Origin: AC-38 sp033856025
Lineage (GTDB): Bacteria; Actinomycetota; Thermoleophilia; Solirubrobacterales; Solirubrobacteraceae
Length of the DNA stretch: 64,000 nucleotides
Direction of reading: 5' to 3'
NCBI GenBank assembly: GCA_033856025.1
Contig: JAWVFQ010000007.1
Span: 42,334-106,333, forward strand
The stretch's first letter is position 1; each line of letters opens with the position of its first letter. This document shows positions 37,487 through 45,680 of the stretch, piece by piece. A model generated the notes under the pieces. It ran no database searches and was not told the origin of the DNA. It saw only the letters and a list, made by a program, of their open reading frames with translations. The position numbers were made by a program, and so were the translations under genes.

Positions 37487-39892
37487 TCAGCGGAACGGCG
37501 GCAGGAACCGGATGGCCCCGCGGAAGCCCGGCGGCAGGAGGCGCCTCACGGCGGCGGCCGGCAGAGCCTGGTCGAGCGTCGCCACGAGCTCGTCGTAGTC
37601 GCCGCGCAGACGCAGGGGCACGGCGCGTAGCTCGTCGCGCATCTCGGCGAACAGCCGGTTGCGCTCGGCCGTGGTCATCGAGTTGTAGAGGCGGCGCGTC
37701 TCGGCCACGCTGATCCCCTGGATGGCGTGGCGCTCGAGCTCGGTGTTGTGGAACAGCTCGAAGCTGCGGGTGCGGACCCTGCCCGTACCCAGCACCACGT
37801 TGTCCGGGTGCCAGTCCTGGGCGGTGCTGGGATCGCGCGCCTCGGCGCCACACGGACGGGCCACCACGGGCCGCGTGGTCGCCGCCTTCACCTGCGCGTT
37901 GAGGCACTGCGGGCGCGCGCGCAGCGTGTAGGCGGACAGCAGCTGCGTCGCCTCGGACGTGAGCGTCGCGCCCGGGACCGCGGCGCCCTGGCGGATCGAG
38001 AAGTTCAGGTGGTAGATGCCGGCGCCGCCCTGGCTGTACGCCGTCACGTCGCTGCCCGTGTTTCGCTGGGGCATGCGCAGGAAGACCGTGCCGATGTCGT
38101 CGCCGTCGACCTCGTCGTCGTAGCCCGTGGTGTGGATGAAGATCGACTCCCCCGGGAAGAGCACGGGGTCCGGCCCCAGCCCCGACCCGCCGGTGTCCAT
38201 GTTCAGGTTCTTGACGTCACCCTCGTCGACGCACCCGTCGCACTTGAAGACGCGCGTCCACTCGCGATCGCGGTTGTTGACGTTGAAGTAGACCCGCCAG
38301 TCGCCGCCGTCGATGTCGGGACCCGGGTTGTCGGGCTCGGCGTCCTCGTAGACCTTGAAGTTCGACAGGTGCACGCGCCAGCGCTTGGCACCCCAGTTCT
38401 GCGGCTGGGGATACGCCCAGGCGGCGGCGATCCGGTAGGAGAACCCGTTGCCCGTGTAGTTGGTGAGGTCGAAGGTCACCTGCAGCCACGAGTGGCCGGC
38501 CGCGTCCTGCTTGAACTCCATGGCCGGGCCCGGCCCACCGCCCGGACCGGCCTGGGGGCCGACGTAGAGCGGGACGGCCGGCGGATCGAGCCCCAGCTCT
38601 CGCGCGCGCAGCTGCGGGTTGCGAGGCAGGTAGACGTTGAAGGTGAAGCGGCGGTTGAGCGGGTGGGGCTCGCGGATGCACGGCCCGTCCGCCTTCACCT
38701 GCACCTGGTGAGGCGGGTTGCCGACGGTCACGGTGGCGGTCACCGGCGGCTGGTGCAGTCCGGTCGTGCTGCAGTCGTTGGTGATCTCTCCCGAGTGGGG
38801 GTTGAACTGCACGTCGGTGACCACGCCGGGCACGGTGATGTTCGACCCCATCCCGTTGGGGAAGCCCGGCGGGTGGAAGGAGGGCGGGACCTGCACGTAG
38901 CGGGGGCGCTGGACCGCGAGGCCCACCGCGGGATGGATCTCCGTCTGGAACTCGTGGCCGCAGTCGAAGATCCAGTAGCCGATCGTCGCCGCCCGGTCCC
39001 CGCTGGTCGGGCGCAGCTCGCGCGGCAGGTGGTTCGTCTCCAGCTCCATCTCCATCTCGTCGCGGCTGGCGGGCTGCTTGAGGGGCAGGAACGGGGCGTC
39101 GGGCTTGACGATCCAGTTGTGGTCCTGGCTGTCGTGGTTGAGGAAGTCGTCCGCCGCCGAGATGTGGCTGGACAGGACCTCGCCCTCGACGGTCTTGTAG
39201 TCGTTGGCGCCGTTGAACTTCTGGGCGGTGACCCACTGCGGGTCCTTGAAGCCGCCGCCGCCCTGGCACTGCGACTCGCGGAACGCCTGGCTGTAGGTGG
39301 GCACCGCCCCGGGCGCCCCCTGCCAGTTGGGGGGCGGCGGGGACAGCGAGGGCGGGAGCACCTGGGTCTCGGGCGGAGGCGCGTACTCGCTGACCGCGTC
39401 GATCGTCACTTCGCGCGTGAAGGGCCCGATGGTCCGCGACTTCCCGCTCTGCGTGATGCGGCAGCCGCTCGCGCATGCCGTCAGCCGAACCTTGTACTGG
39501 CCGGGGCCGCCGACGTTGACGCTTGGCGTCAGCGTGCTCGCGTCGGCGATCGAGGCCGACTGGCCCGGGGGCGTGGACACGACGCTCCAGCGCCGCTGGG
39601 TGACCGGGTACATCACCCCGTCGCAGATGTGGACCTGCGTGGCGTGGGTGCCGACGAGCTTCGCGGTCGTGGCGTCGATCTTGATCGGCCCGCCGGAGAA
39701 CGGGATGCCCTGCACGACCAGGGTTCCCTCGAGCTTGAAGTCGTAGATGCCGAGCGCGCACGGGCCCTCGCTGGGCCCGCTGTGGTCGTCGTCGTTGATG
39801 ACGGCCGGCGCCGTCGGCGCCACGACCAGCGGCGCCAGCGCACAGCACACCAGCAACCCCAGTATCCCCCGCCTGCCCGCTCCCCCGCGCAT
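37487..39892 (-). CDS. Large secreted protein, unknown function
   Basis: An 801-residue exported protein with a signal peptide (RRGILGLLVCCALAPLVVAPTAPAV). The first 150 residues hold an Ig/PKD-like pattern (SVVSTPPGQSASIADASTLTPSVNVGGPGQYKVRLTACASGC). The middle is Pro-, Asn- and His-rich (DFLNHDSQDHNWIVKPDAPF, GYWIFDCGHEFQTEIHPAVG), with Cys pairs and an Asp-rich, possibly calcium-binding stretch (DAEPDNPGPDIDGGDWRVYF). The final 150 residues look helical (AETRRLYNSMTTAERNRLFAEM). I recognise no family. The segments GHEFQTEIHP and HTTGYDDEVDGDDIG are the most distinctive. Confidence 0.85.
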   Translation of the reverse strand: MRGGAGRRGILGLLVCCALAPLVVAPTAPAVINDDDHSGPSEGPCALGIYDFKLEGTLVVQGIPFSGGPIKIDATTAKLVGTHATQVHICDGVMYPVTQRRWSVVSTPPGQSASIADASTLTPSVNVGGPGQYKVRLTACASGCRITQSGKSRTIGPFTREVTIDAVSEYAPPPETQVLPPSLSPPPPNWQGAPGAVPTYSQAFRESQCQGGGGFKDPQWVTAQKFNGANDYKTVEGEVLSSHISAADDFLNHDSQDHNWIVKPDAPFLPLKQPASRDEMEMELETNHLPRELRPTSGDRAATIGYWIFDCGHEFQTEIHPAVGLAVQRPRYVQVPPSFHPPGFPNGMGSNITVPGVVTDVQFNPHSGEITNDCSTTGLHQPPVTATVTVGNPPHQVQVKADGPCIREPHPLNRRFTFNVYLPRNPQLRARELGLDPPAVPLYVGPQAGPGGGPGPAMEFKQDAAGHSWLQVTFDLTNYTGNGFSYRIAAAWAYPQPQNWGAKRWRVHLSNFKVYEDAEPDNPGPDIDGGDWRVYFNVNNRDREWTRVFKCDGCVDEGDVKNLNMDTGGSGLGPDPVLFPGESIFIHTTGYDDEVDGDDIGTVFLRMPQRNTGSDVTAYSQGGAGIYHLNFSIRQGAAVPGATLTSEATQLLSAYTLRARPQCLNAQVKAATTRPVVARPCGAEARDPSTAQDWHPDNVVLGTGRVRTRSFELFHNTELERHAIQGISVAETRRLYNSMTTAERNRLFAEMRDELRAVPLRLRGDYDELVATLDQALPAAAVRRLLPPGFRGAIRFLPPFR

Positions 39893-40123
39893 GTGACGAC
39901 GCTCTCAGGCGCCGGGGGCGCTGTCAAGGGTCGCGGCCGGAAAGCGCTTACTTGTGGGCGATCCCCGCGCTCGCGGTCGAGCAGACGAGGACCCTCCCGG
40001 GCCGCGTCGAGCGCTCGTCGCGCTGTCTGCGTCCACGGTGCATCAAGCCCGCCCGGTCTTATGTCGATACACAAATGAGGCCCACCCAATCGTCTGACGT
40101 TCACGGTCGGCGGACCCGTCCCC

Positions 40124-43100
40124 ATGCCCGCCGCCCCCGCCACTCACGCCGCTCATCCGCGGACGATCTCCTGGCTCGGAACGTCGTCTCTCGCCATGGG
40201 CGGTTCGAACCAGATGGTGTTCCTGGTCGGCGCGCTGATCGCGGCGCAGGGCAGCGGCGCCGTACCGATCCTCATCGTCGGCATGCTGCTGAGCTGGGTG
40301 GCGGCGCCCGGTTGGACGGAGCTCGTCCTCATGTGGCCCAAGCGCGTGGGCGGCATCGCCGCGACGTGCGCCGAAGCCTTCCGCCCCTACAGTCCCGTGC
40401 TGGCCAACCTGACCGGGGTCTGCTACTGGTGGGGGTGGGTTCCCACCTGCGGGTTCACGGCGATCCTCTCCGCCACCGCGCTGCACGCGTGGTACCTGCC
40501 GTTCATCCCGGTCACTCCGCTTGCGGTCGCCATCGTCCTGGCGTTCGCGGCGATCAACCTCCTTGGCGTGCGGGCGGTGACGCGCGTCGCCATACCGGTC
40601 GCCGCCGTCGCCGCGTTCCTGGCATTGCTGTCGGCGATCGTGCCGTTGATCAGCGGCAACGTCGATGTCGCGCGGGCCGTGTCCTTCCACCTCGATACGC
40701 CGTTCAAGGGCGCCTTTGGTGCCCTGACGTCGGCCATGGCCGGGCTCTACCTGGTCGGGTTCGCCGCGCCGGCCTTCGAGGCGGCCGCCTGCCACGTCGG
40801 CGAGACCAAGGATCCCGCCCGCAACGTGCCCCGCGCCATCTTCGCGAGCGGCACCATGGCCGGCCTCTTCTTCATCGTGCTGCCGCTGGTGTGGCTTGGC
40901 TCGATCGGCTCGGACGGCATGGGCGGCGACCTCGCCCATACCCTCGGGCCCACCTTCGCCCCGCTGCTGGCGGGCGGAGCCAAGGCGGCGGCGGTCTGGT
41001 TCATGGTCGCCAACATGTTCATGGGCACGATGCAGCCGCTGGCCGGCGCGTCGCGCACCCTCTCGCAGCTCGCCGAGGACGGCCTGCTTCCCCGCAGCTG
41101 GGCCCGTCGCAGCGGTCGTGACGTGCCCTGGGTGACCACGCTGCTGACCGCCGGGTTGGCGATATGCGCGCTGCTGATGGGCGTCCCGACGTGGATGATC
41201 GCGGCGGCCAATTTCGCCTATCTCATCGGGATCGGGCTGCCCTCCGTGGCCGTGTGGCTGCTGCGACGCAACGAGCCCCAGCGCGCCCGCCCCTACCGGG
41301 CGCCGCGAGGGATGGTCACGCTCGGTCTGGGTTCGGCCGCCGTGTGGTTCGCCGCGACGGCATTGGGCCTCGAGCAGTTCGGGCTCCCGACGGTGCTGAT
41401 GTCGCTGGGGATGGCCTACGCCGGCTCGCTGCTCTACGCCTGGCGACGCATCAGCGACCGCCGGCGATCCGGGACCAAGGGCGTCAAGTTCTCCCTGCAC
41501 CTCAAGCTGACGGGCTCGATGATCGCCGTCATCATCCTCGACGGCGCCGGGTACCTGCTCGCCGTCAGCCACGTACCGCACAGCGATCCCGCCCTGATCT
41601 CCTTGCTGCAGGACATCTTCGTGGCGGTGGCCATGCTCACCGTGGCCGTAGGACTGATCCTGCCCGGAATGATCGGCCACGCCGTCGAGCAGGTGTCGGC
41701 GACCGCCGAGCGGCTGGCCACCGGAACCCTGGCCGACCTCACGCGCGCCATGCGCGCGCTGAGCGTCGGCGACCTCGAGGCGGCCAAGGCGCGCGTCGAC
41801 GTCACGGAGGTGCAGGCGCGCTCGCGGGACGAGCTCGGTGCGATGGCGGCGTCGTTCAACAGCATGCAACGCGAGGTCGGCCGTGCCGCCGGCGCCCTGG
41901 ACGGTGCGCGCGAGGGCCTCGCCGCGTCCGAGCACAAGCTGGAGGTCAGCCTGCGCCAGCAGGCTGCCGTGGCCCAGCTCGGTCGCCAGGCGCTGGAGGG
42001 CGAGGATGTCCGCCGCCTTCTCGACGCGGTGGTCGCGATCAGCACCAAGGTCCTGGGCCGCAGCGTGGCGGTGACGATCCTCCCATCCGCCGACGGGCGC
42101 CGAGTCGAAGCCGGCTCGGACCCCGCGGACGGCCAGAAGATCCCGATCGGCCCGCGCGAGGCACGGCTCGGCGAGCTGCGCGTCGACCAGCACCCGACGC
42201 TCGCCGCCGACGAGCTCGCGTTTCTCCAGGCCATGGCCAACGTCCTGGCCGAGGCGATCGAGCGACTGCGCGCGGAGGAGGACGTCCGCCACCAGGCCCT
42301 GCACGACGCGCTGACCGGCCTGCCGAACCGAGTGCTGTTCGCCGACCGCCTGGAGCACGCCATCGCCGCGGCCCGCCGGGACCCGGCGCCGTTCTCGGTC
42401 CTCATGATCGACCTGGATCGCTTCAAGGAGATCAACGACACCCTGGGCCACAGCGTCGGCGACCGGGTCCTGCGCGACATCGGCCCCCGGGTGACGCCGG
42501 TCCTGCGCCCGGGCGACAGCCTCGCGCGACTCGGCGGCGACGAGTTCGCGGTGCTGCTGCCCACCGCCGACACCGAGCAGGCCAAGGAGATAACCGACCG
42601 CATCCTGGGCGCGATGCGCGAGCCGTTTGCGCTGGGGGAGCTCACCGTCACGGTCGACGCCAGCGTGGGGATCGTGACCTATCCCATCCACGGCGACGAC
42701 ACCGAGACGCTGATGCAGCGGGCGGACATCGCGATGTACCTGGCCAAGGGGCACGGCCGCGGCCAGGCGCTGTACGACCCGGCCAAGGACCCGTACGACC
42801 CCAAGCGGCTGATGCTGATCGGCGACCTGCGCGACGCGATCAGCGACGGTCAGCTGGAGCTCCACTACCAGCCCAAGTTCACCACCGGCGACCTGCACCT
42901 GGTCGGGGTGGAAGCGCTGGTGCGCTGGCAGCATCCCACCCGCGGCCAGCTTCCCCCCGGCGACTTCATCCCCCTGGCCGAGCATACGGGTCTCATCCGT
43001 CCGCTCACGCTGGAGGTGCTGCGCATGGCCGCCCGCCAATGGCGCGCCTGGCACGAGGAAGGTCTCGAGGTGACCGTGGCGGTCAACATCTCGGTCGCGA

Positions 43101-43597
43101 ACCTCCTGGACAACCAGCTCATCGACGACCTCACGCGCATCCTCGCCGAGGAGCAGATGCCCGCCGAGCGCCTGGTGCTGGAGATCACCGAGAGCACGGT
43201 CATGACCGACCCCCCGCGCACGATCGCGATCCTCGAGCGCCTCGCCGCGATGGACATCGAGCTGTCCGTCGACGACTACGGCACCGGCCATTCCTCGCTG
43301 GCCTACCTGCGCCGGCTGCCCGTGCACGAGCTGAAGATCGACCGGGCCTTCGTCCAGCACCTCGCGGTCGACGATCAGGACGTCCAGATCGTGCGCTCGA
43401 CCATCGATCTCGGCCACAGCCTCGGCATGCGCGTGGTAGCCGAGGGCGTCGAGGACGCGCGCGCCCTGTCGCTGCTCCAAGAGCACGACTGCGATCTCGT
43501 GCAGGGCTTTCACCTCGGGCGCCCCGTCCCCGCCGATTCCCTTCTCCACCAGCTGCGCACCGAGGCGTCGCGCCCCGCGATGTCGTCGCCCGCCTGA
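40124..43597 (+). CDS. APC permease-HAMP-GAF-GGDEF-EAL fusion
   Basis: A 1157-residue membrane protein. Residues about 12-445 resemble an amino-acid/polyamine permease of the APC family (SSLAMGGSNQMVFLVGALIA, CHVGETKDPARNVPRAIFASG, ASRTLSQLAEDGLLP). Two further helices (about 458-478 and 490-512) lead to a HAMP-like linker, then a GAF-like domain (about 615-720). The diguanylate cyclase domain has GGDEF at 804-808 and an intact RxxD inhibitory site (RPGD) before it. The phosphodiesterase domain has EAL at 930-932, then LEITES, DDYGTGHSSLAYL and AEGVED. All key residues look active on both sides. By inference it couples solute transport or sensing to c-di-GMP level. It stands alone. Confidence 0.93.
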   Translation: MPAAPATHAAHPRTISWLGTSSLAMGGSNQMVFLVGALIAAQGSGAVPILIVGMLLSWVAAPGWTELVLMWPKRVGGIAATCAEAFRPYSPVLANLTGVCYWWGWVPTCGFTAILSATALHAWYLPFIPVTPLAVAIVLAFAAINLLGVRAVTRVAIPVAAVAAFLALLSAIVPLISGNVDVARAVSFHLDTPFKGAFGALTSAMAGLYLVGFAAPAFEAAACHVGETKDPARNVPRAIFASGTMAGLFFIVLPLVWLGSIGSDGMGGDLAHTLGPTFAPLLAGGAKAAAVWFMVANMFMGTMQPLAGASRTLSQLAEDGLLPRSWARRSGRDVPWVTTLLTAGLAICALLMGVPTWMIAAANFAYLIGIGLPSVAVWLLRRNEPQRARPYRAPRGMVTLGLGSAAVWFAATALGLEQFGLPTVLMSLGMAYAGSLLYAWRRISDRRRSGTKGVKFSLHLKLTGSMIAVIILDGAGYLLAVSHVPHSDPALISLLQDIFVAVAMLTVAVGLILPGMIGHAVEQVSATAERLATGTLADLTRAMRALSVGDLEAAKARVDVTEVQARSRDELGAMAASFNSMQREVGRAAGALDGAREGLAASEHKLEVSLRQQAAVAQLGRQALEGEDVRRLLDAVVAISTKVLGRSVAVTILPSADGRRVEAGSDPADGQKIPIGPREARLGELRVDQHPTLAADELAFLQAMANVLAEAIERLRAEEDVRHQALHDALTGLPNRVLFADRLEHAIAAARRDPAPFSVLMIDLDRFKEINDTLGHSVGDRVLRDIGPRVTPVLRPGDSLARLGGDEFAVLLPTADTEQAKEITDRILGAMREPFALGELTVTVDASVGIVTYPIHGDDTETLMQRADIAMYLAKGHGRGQALYDPAKDPYDPKRLMLIGDLRDAISDGQLELHYQPKFTTGDLHLVGVEALVRWQHPTRGQLPPGDFIPLAEHTGLIRPLTLEVLRMAARQWRAWHEEGLEVTVAVNISVANLLDNQLIDDLTRILAEEQMPAERLVLEITESTVMTDPPRTIAILERLAAMDIELSVDDYGTGHSSLAYLRRLPVHELKIDRAFVQHLAVDDQDVQIVRSTIDLGHSLGMRVVAEGVEDARALSLLQEHDCDLVQGFHLGRPVPADSLLHQLRTEASRPAMSSPA

Positions 43598-43624
43598 CGC
43601 GCGACCCAGCCGGCGCCGGCGGCC

Positions 43625-43674
43625 GGGCCCATTGCAGCTAGCGGGAACTCGGAGAGTTGCGCTAGCCAGGGCCC
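43625..43674. other. Long nested inverted repeat after the GGDEF-EAL gene
   Basis: GCTAGCG (43637-43643) pairs with CGCTAGC (43660-43666), AACTC (43646-43650) pairs with GAGTT (43654-43658), and flanking GGGCCC copies can pair outside them. Together they make a three-tier stem-loop about 30 bases after the stop. It may be a terminator without a T-run, or a structured RNA 3' end. Confidence 0.5.
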
Positions 43675-43728
43675 CGAACGGTGGCTGGCCGCGATGACAG
43701 CCGGCCGCGCGGGCGGCATGGTTGCCGC

Positions 43729-43983
43729 ATGCCCTGCGCCCGCGTCGAGACCGCCGAGCCTCTCGGACGTGTGGACCGGGCGATGGACGCCTACGTCCAG
43801 TGGCGCAACGAGTGCATCGCCGTCGGGGATGCGTACAGGGGCTGGGTGGCCGCGCGCGGGACCGACGTGGCGCTCGCGTTCCAGGCCTACGCGGCCGCGC
43901 TCGACCACGAGCAACGCGCTTCGGAGCTGTACGCCGCTCTGATCCAGCCAAGGAACGGAGCCCGGAATGCCGTCGCCTCCTGA
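43729..43983 (+). CDS. Small hypothetical protein, 84 residues
   Basis: A hydrophilic helical protein (MDAYVQWRNECIAVGDAYRG, ALAFQAYAAALDHEQRASEL). The ATG at 43729 is preferred; an in-frame GTG at 43681 would add 16 residues that overlap the downstream flank of the stem-loop. The composition (evenly spread Ala, Glu, Tyr, Trp) is protein-like. There is no signal peptide, Cys motif or known domain. It precedes the DUF1275 gene by 86 bases on the same strand. Confidence 0.6.
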   Translation: MPCARVETAEPLGRVDRAMDAYVQWRNECIAVGDAYRGWVAARGTDVALAFQAYAAALDHEQRASELYAALIQPRNGARNAVAS

Positions 43984-44069
43984 CCTCCCCGGCGTCGGCG
44001 CCATCGGCCTACGGCAGGTCGCCAACCAGATTCGAGCCGGCGGGCTGCTGCAGGCGTAGGCTGGCCGAG

Positions 44070-44819
44070 GTGGAGCGATCCGGCGGATCGAGCGGCGCTG
44101 CGGGCACCAGCGCCTCGCTTCGGCGCTTGGTCGCCGATCCCGCTCACGGTCCACTCCCCGCGCTCATGCTCGTGCTCACCGTGCTCGCGGGCGTCGTCGA
44201 CGCCGTGAGCATCCTCAGCCTCGGCCGGGTCTTCGTCGCCAACATGACGGGCAACGTGGTCTTCGTCGGCTTCGCCCTGGCGGGAGCGAGCGGGTTTTCG
44301 CTGGTGGCGTCGCTCTCCGCCCTGGGCGGATTCCTGCTCGGCGCCGCCATCGGCGGAGCCGCCGCCGACCGTCTCGGCTCGCACCGAGGCCACCTCTTAC
44401 GCGCGGTAGCTGCCGGCGAGCTCGTGCTCCTCCTCGTCGCGCTCGTCGCGGCGGCCGCGGCCGGTCCGCACCTGAGCGGAGGCGCCAAGGCGGGCATTGC
44501 CGCCCTCGGCGCACTGGCGATGGGCGCGCAGAACGCCGCCGTGCGGAACCTCAAGGTCTTCGACCTCACGACCACCGTCCTGACGATGACGCTTACGGGC
44601 ATCGCCGTGGACGTGCGCCACGGCGACCGGTTCGCGATCGTACGTCGCCTCCTCGCCGTCGGCTCGATGCTCGTCGGAGCGGCACTCGGCGCCGTGCTCG
44701 TGCTCCAAGTGAGCAGCGTGGCCGCCCTGGGTCTCGCCGCCGCCCTCCTCGCCGTCGTCGTCGTCTGTGCAAGCGCCGCGAGTCACACCCCTGCGCAATG
44801 GCATACGCCGCACCCCTGA
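44070..44819 (+). CDS. DUF1275 (YoaK family) membrane protein
   Basis: A 249-residue polytopic membrane protein. The family start ALMLVLTVLAGVVDAVSILSLGRVFVANMTGNVVFVGFAL is unmistakable for DUF1275/YoaK. Later ALAMGAQNAAVRNLKVFDLTTTVLTMTLTGIA is the second conserved block. About six to seven helices are present. The GTG at 44070 has a nearby GAGG. The family role is not established. It is the last chromosomal gene before the tRNA-His-associated remnant. Confidence 0.92.
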   Translation: MERSGGSSGAAGTSASLRRLVADPAHGPLPALMLVLTVLAGVVDAVSILSLGRVFVANMTGNVVFVGFALAGASGFSLVASLSALGGFLLGAAIGGAAADRLGSHRGHLLRAVAAGELVLLLVALVAAAAAGPHLSGGAKAGIAALGALAMGAQNAAVRNLKVFDLTTTVLTMTLTGIAVDVRHGDRFAIVRRLLAVGSMLVGAALGAVLVLQVSSVAALGLAAALLAVVVVCASAASHTPAQWHTPHP

Positions 44820-44912
44820 GGCGGCCAGCCGGCGACCTCGTCCGGCAGTTCGCCGCCTCTCAACGGGCGGATCGCCGGCCGCGGAATACCAGCCGTTACC
44901 GAGGAGCAACTA

Positions 44913-44930
44913 TGGGACCGGTTGGGACCG
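44913..44930 (+). repeat. TGGGACCG direct pair 1
   Basis: TGGGACCG occurs at 44913-44920 and 44923-44930. The same pair recurs at 45099 and 46699. The pair is placed outside the left att-like copy. Confidence 0.6.
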
Positions 44931-44944
44931 GCGCGTCAAGACAA

Positions 44945-45014
44945 CCCCGCGTTAGCGGGGCTTTCCTCAAGGTGAGCGACGGGACTCGAACCCGCGACCA
45001 CCTGGACCACAACC
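44945..45014 (-). repeat. Duplicated 3' half of tRNA-His plus terminator (att-like)
   Basis: Bases 44971-45014 are identical over 44 bases to 46780-46823, covering the anticodon through the 3' end of tRNA-His. The hairpin CCCCGC-GTTA-GCGGGG beside it repeats the terminator of the intact gene with few changes. The 5' half is absent, so this cannot be a working tRNA. The geometry is that of an attachment site left by tyrosine-recombinase integration into the 3' end of a tRNA gene, 1,809 bases from the intact copy. Confidence 0.85.
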
Positions 45015-45098
45015 GGAGGGAGGGGGTGCGGGTGGGGTTGTTTTCCCCGTGGTTGTGGGGATTCAGGGGGGTCGAGTTCGGGTGCGTTGCGCTCAGAT

Positions 45099-45118
45099 TG
45101 GGACCGGAATTGGGACCG
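45099..45118 (+). repeat. TGGGACCG direct pair 2
   Basis: TGGGACCG occurs at 45099-45106 and 45111-45118, separated by GAAT, just inside the left att-like copy. Confidence 0.6.
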
Positions 45119-45187
45119 CGTCAGATCCAGGTTCCTCAGGCCGCCTCGGTCACCCGACCCGACACAGAGCATCGGACACCCCGGCTA

Positions 45188-45619
45188 TCAGCCCGTCCGC
45201 GTATCCGCCCCTCGGGAGCGAGAGGCGATTCGATGAACGAACCAGCCGGCCCCGACGCATAGAACCGCGGTCCCCAGTGCCGCGAGTCGCGACGGCCAGG
45301 TCGTCACGCAAACGTCTTCCGGGTCCAGGCAGAACCCACCAAAGAAGGAGAATTGGGCCAGATAGGCCAGCGAAATGGTCGTGAGGGCGAGCATCGCGTA
45401 ACCCACCAGGTGGACCCGGCCCTCCCGGCTCAGTAGGAATCCCGACGTCACAGCCAGCGGGAGTCCGACCAAGAGCGTGAGCGCCGGGTCGCAGACATCG
45501 AAGTACGAGCCATACTCGTCCGGGGACTCGGGGGCCCAGATCAGATAACCGGCTCCCCAGCCGACGATCACCCCCGCCATCACCACGCCCCACACCCGAG
45601 TTGCGTTGCGGACCGGCAT
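45188..45619 (-). CDS. Membrane protein carried within the remnant
   Basis: A 143-residue protein with about four membrane helices (VWGVVMAGVIVGWGAGYLIW, ALTLLVGLPLAVTSGFLL, LVGYAMLALTTISLAYLAQF, RLAALGTAVLCVGAGWFVH) and a short extracytoplasmic Cys segment (GGFCLDPEDVCVTTW). The ATG at 45619 gives a clean start. The base composition is a little less GC-rich than the core genes. It lies wholly between the two att-like copies, so it may be cargo. No family recognised. Confidence 0.72.
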   Translation of the reverse strand: MPVRNATRVWGVVMAGVIVGWGAGYLIWAPESPDEYGSYFDVCDPALTLLVGLPLAVTSGFLLSREGRVHLVGYAMLALTTISLAYLAQFSFFGGFCLDPEDVCVTTWPSRLAALGTAVLCVGAGWFVHRIASRSRGADTRTG

Positions 45620-45680
45620 GCACTCGATTCTAGGTTGTCGGATCTGGTCCGACGTCGGGGCGTCGAGCTCATCCGTTGCC

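Larger units (their letters stand above)
44820..45187. other. Non-coding left boundary of the integrated remnant
   Basis: No convincing gene lies in these 368 bases. They hold the first two pairs of TGGGACCG repeats (44913-44930 and 45099-45118), a copy of the tRNA-His terminator and 3' half (44945-45014), and G-rich simple sequence (45019-45050). The stretch marks the left end of the element described below. Confidence 0.7.

Noticed and set aside
39893..40123. A c-di-GMP riboswitch before the GGDEF-EAL gene
   Set aside because: I could not find the GEMM-type core or a convincing paired structure in these 231 bases; only a weak hairpin near 39907.
40043..43951. 1,302-codon minus-strand frame opposite the permease-GGDEF-EAL gene
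   Set aside because: Antisense shadow; the plus strand carries all domain motifs.
44971..45014. tRNA-like sequence as a second working tRNA-His
   Set aside because: Only the 3' half is present; D arm and 5' acceptor strand are replaced by G-rich sequence, so it is an att-type duplicate.
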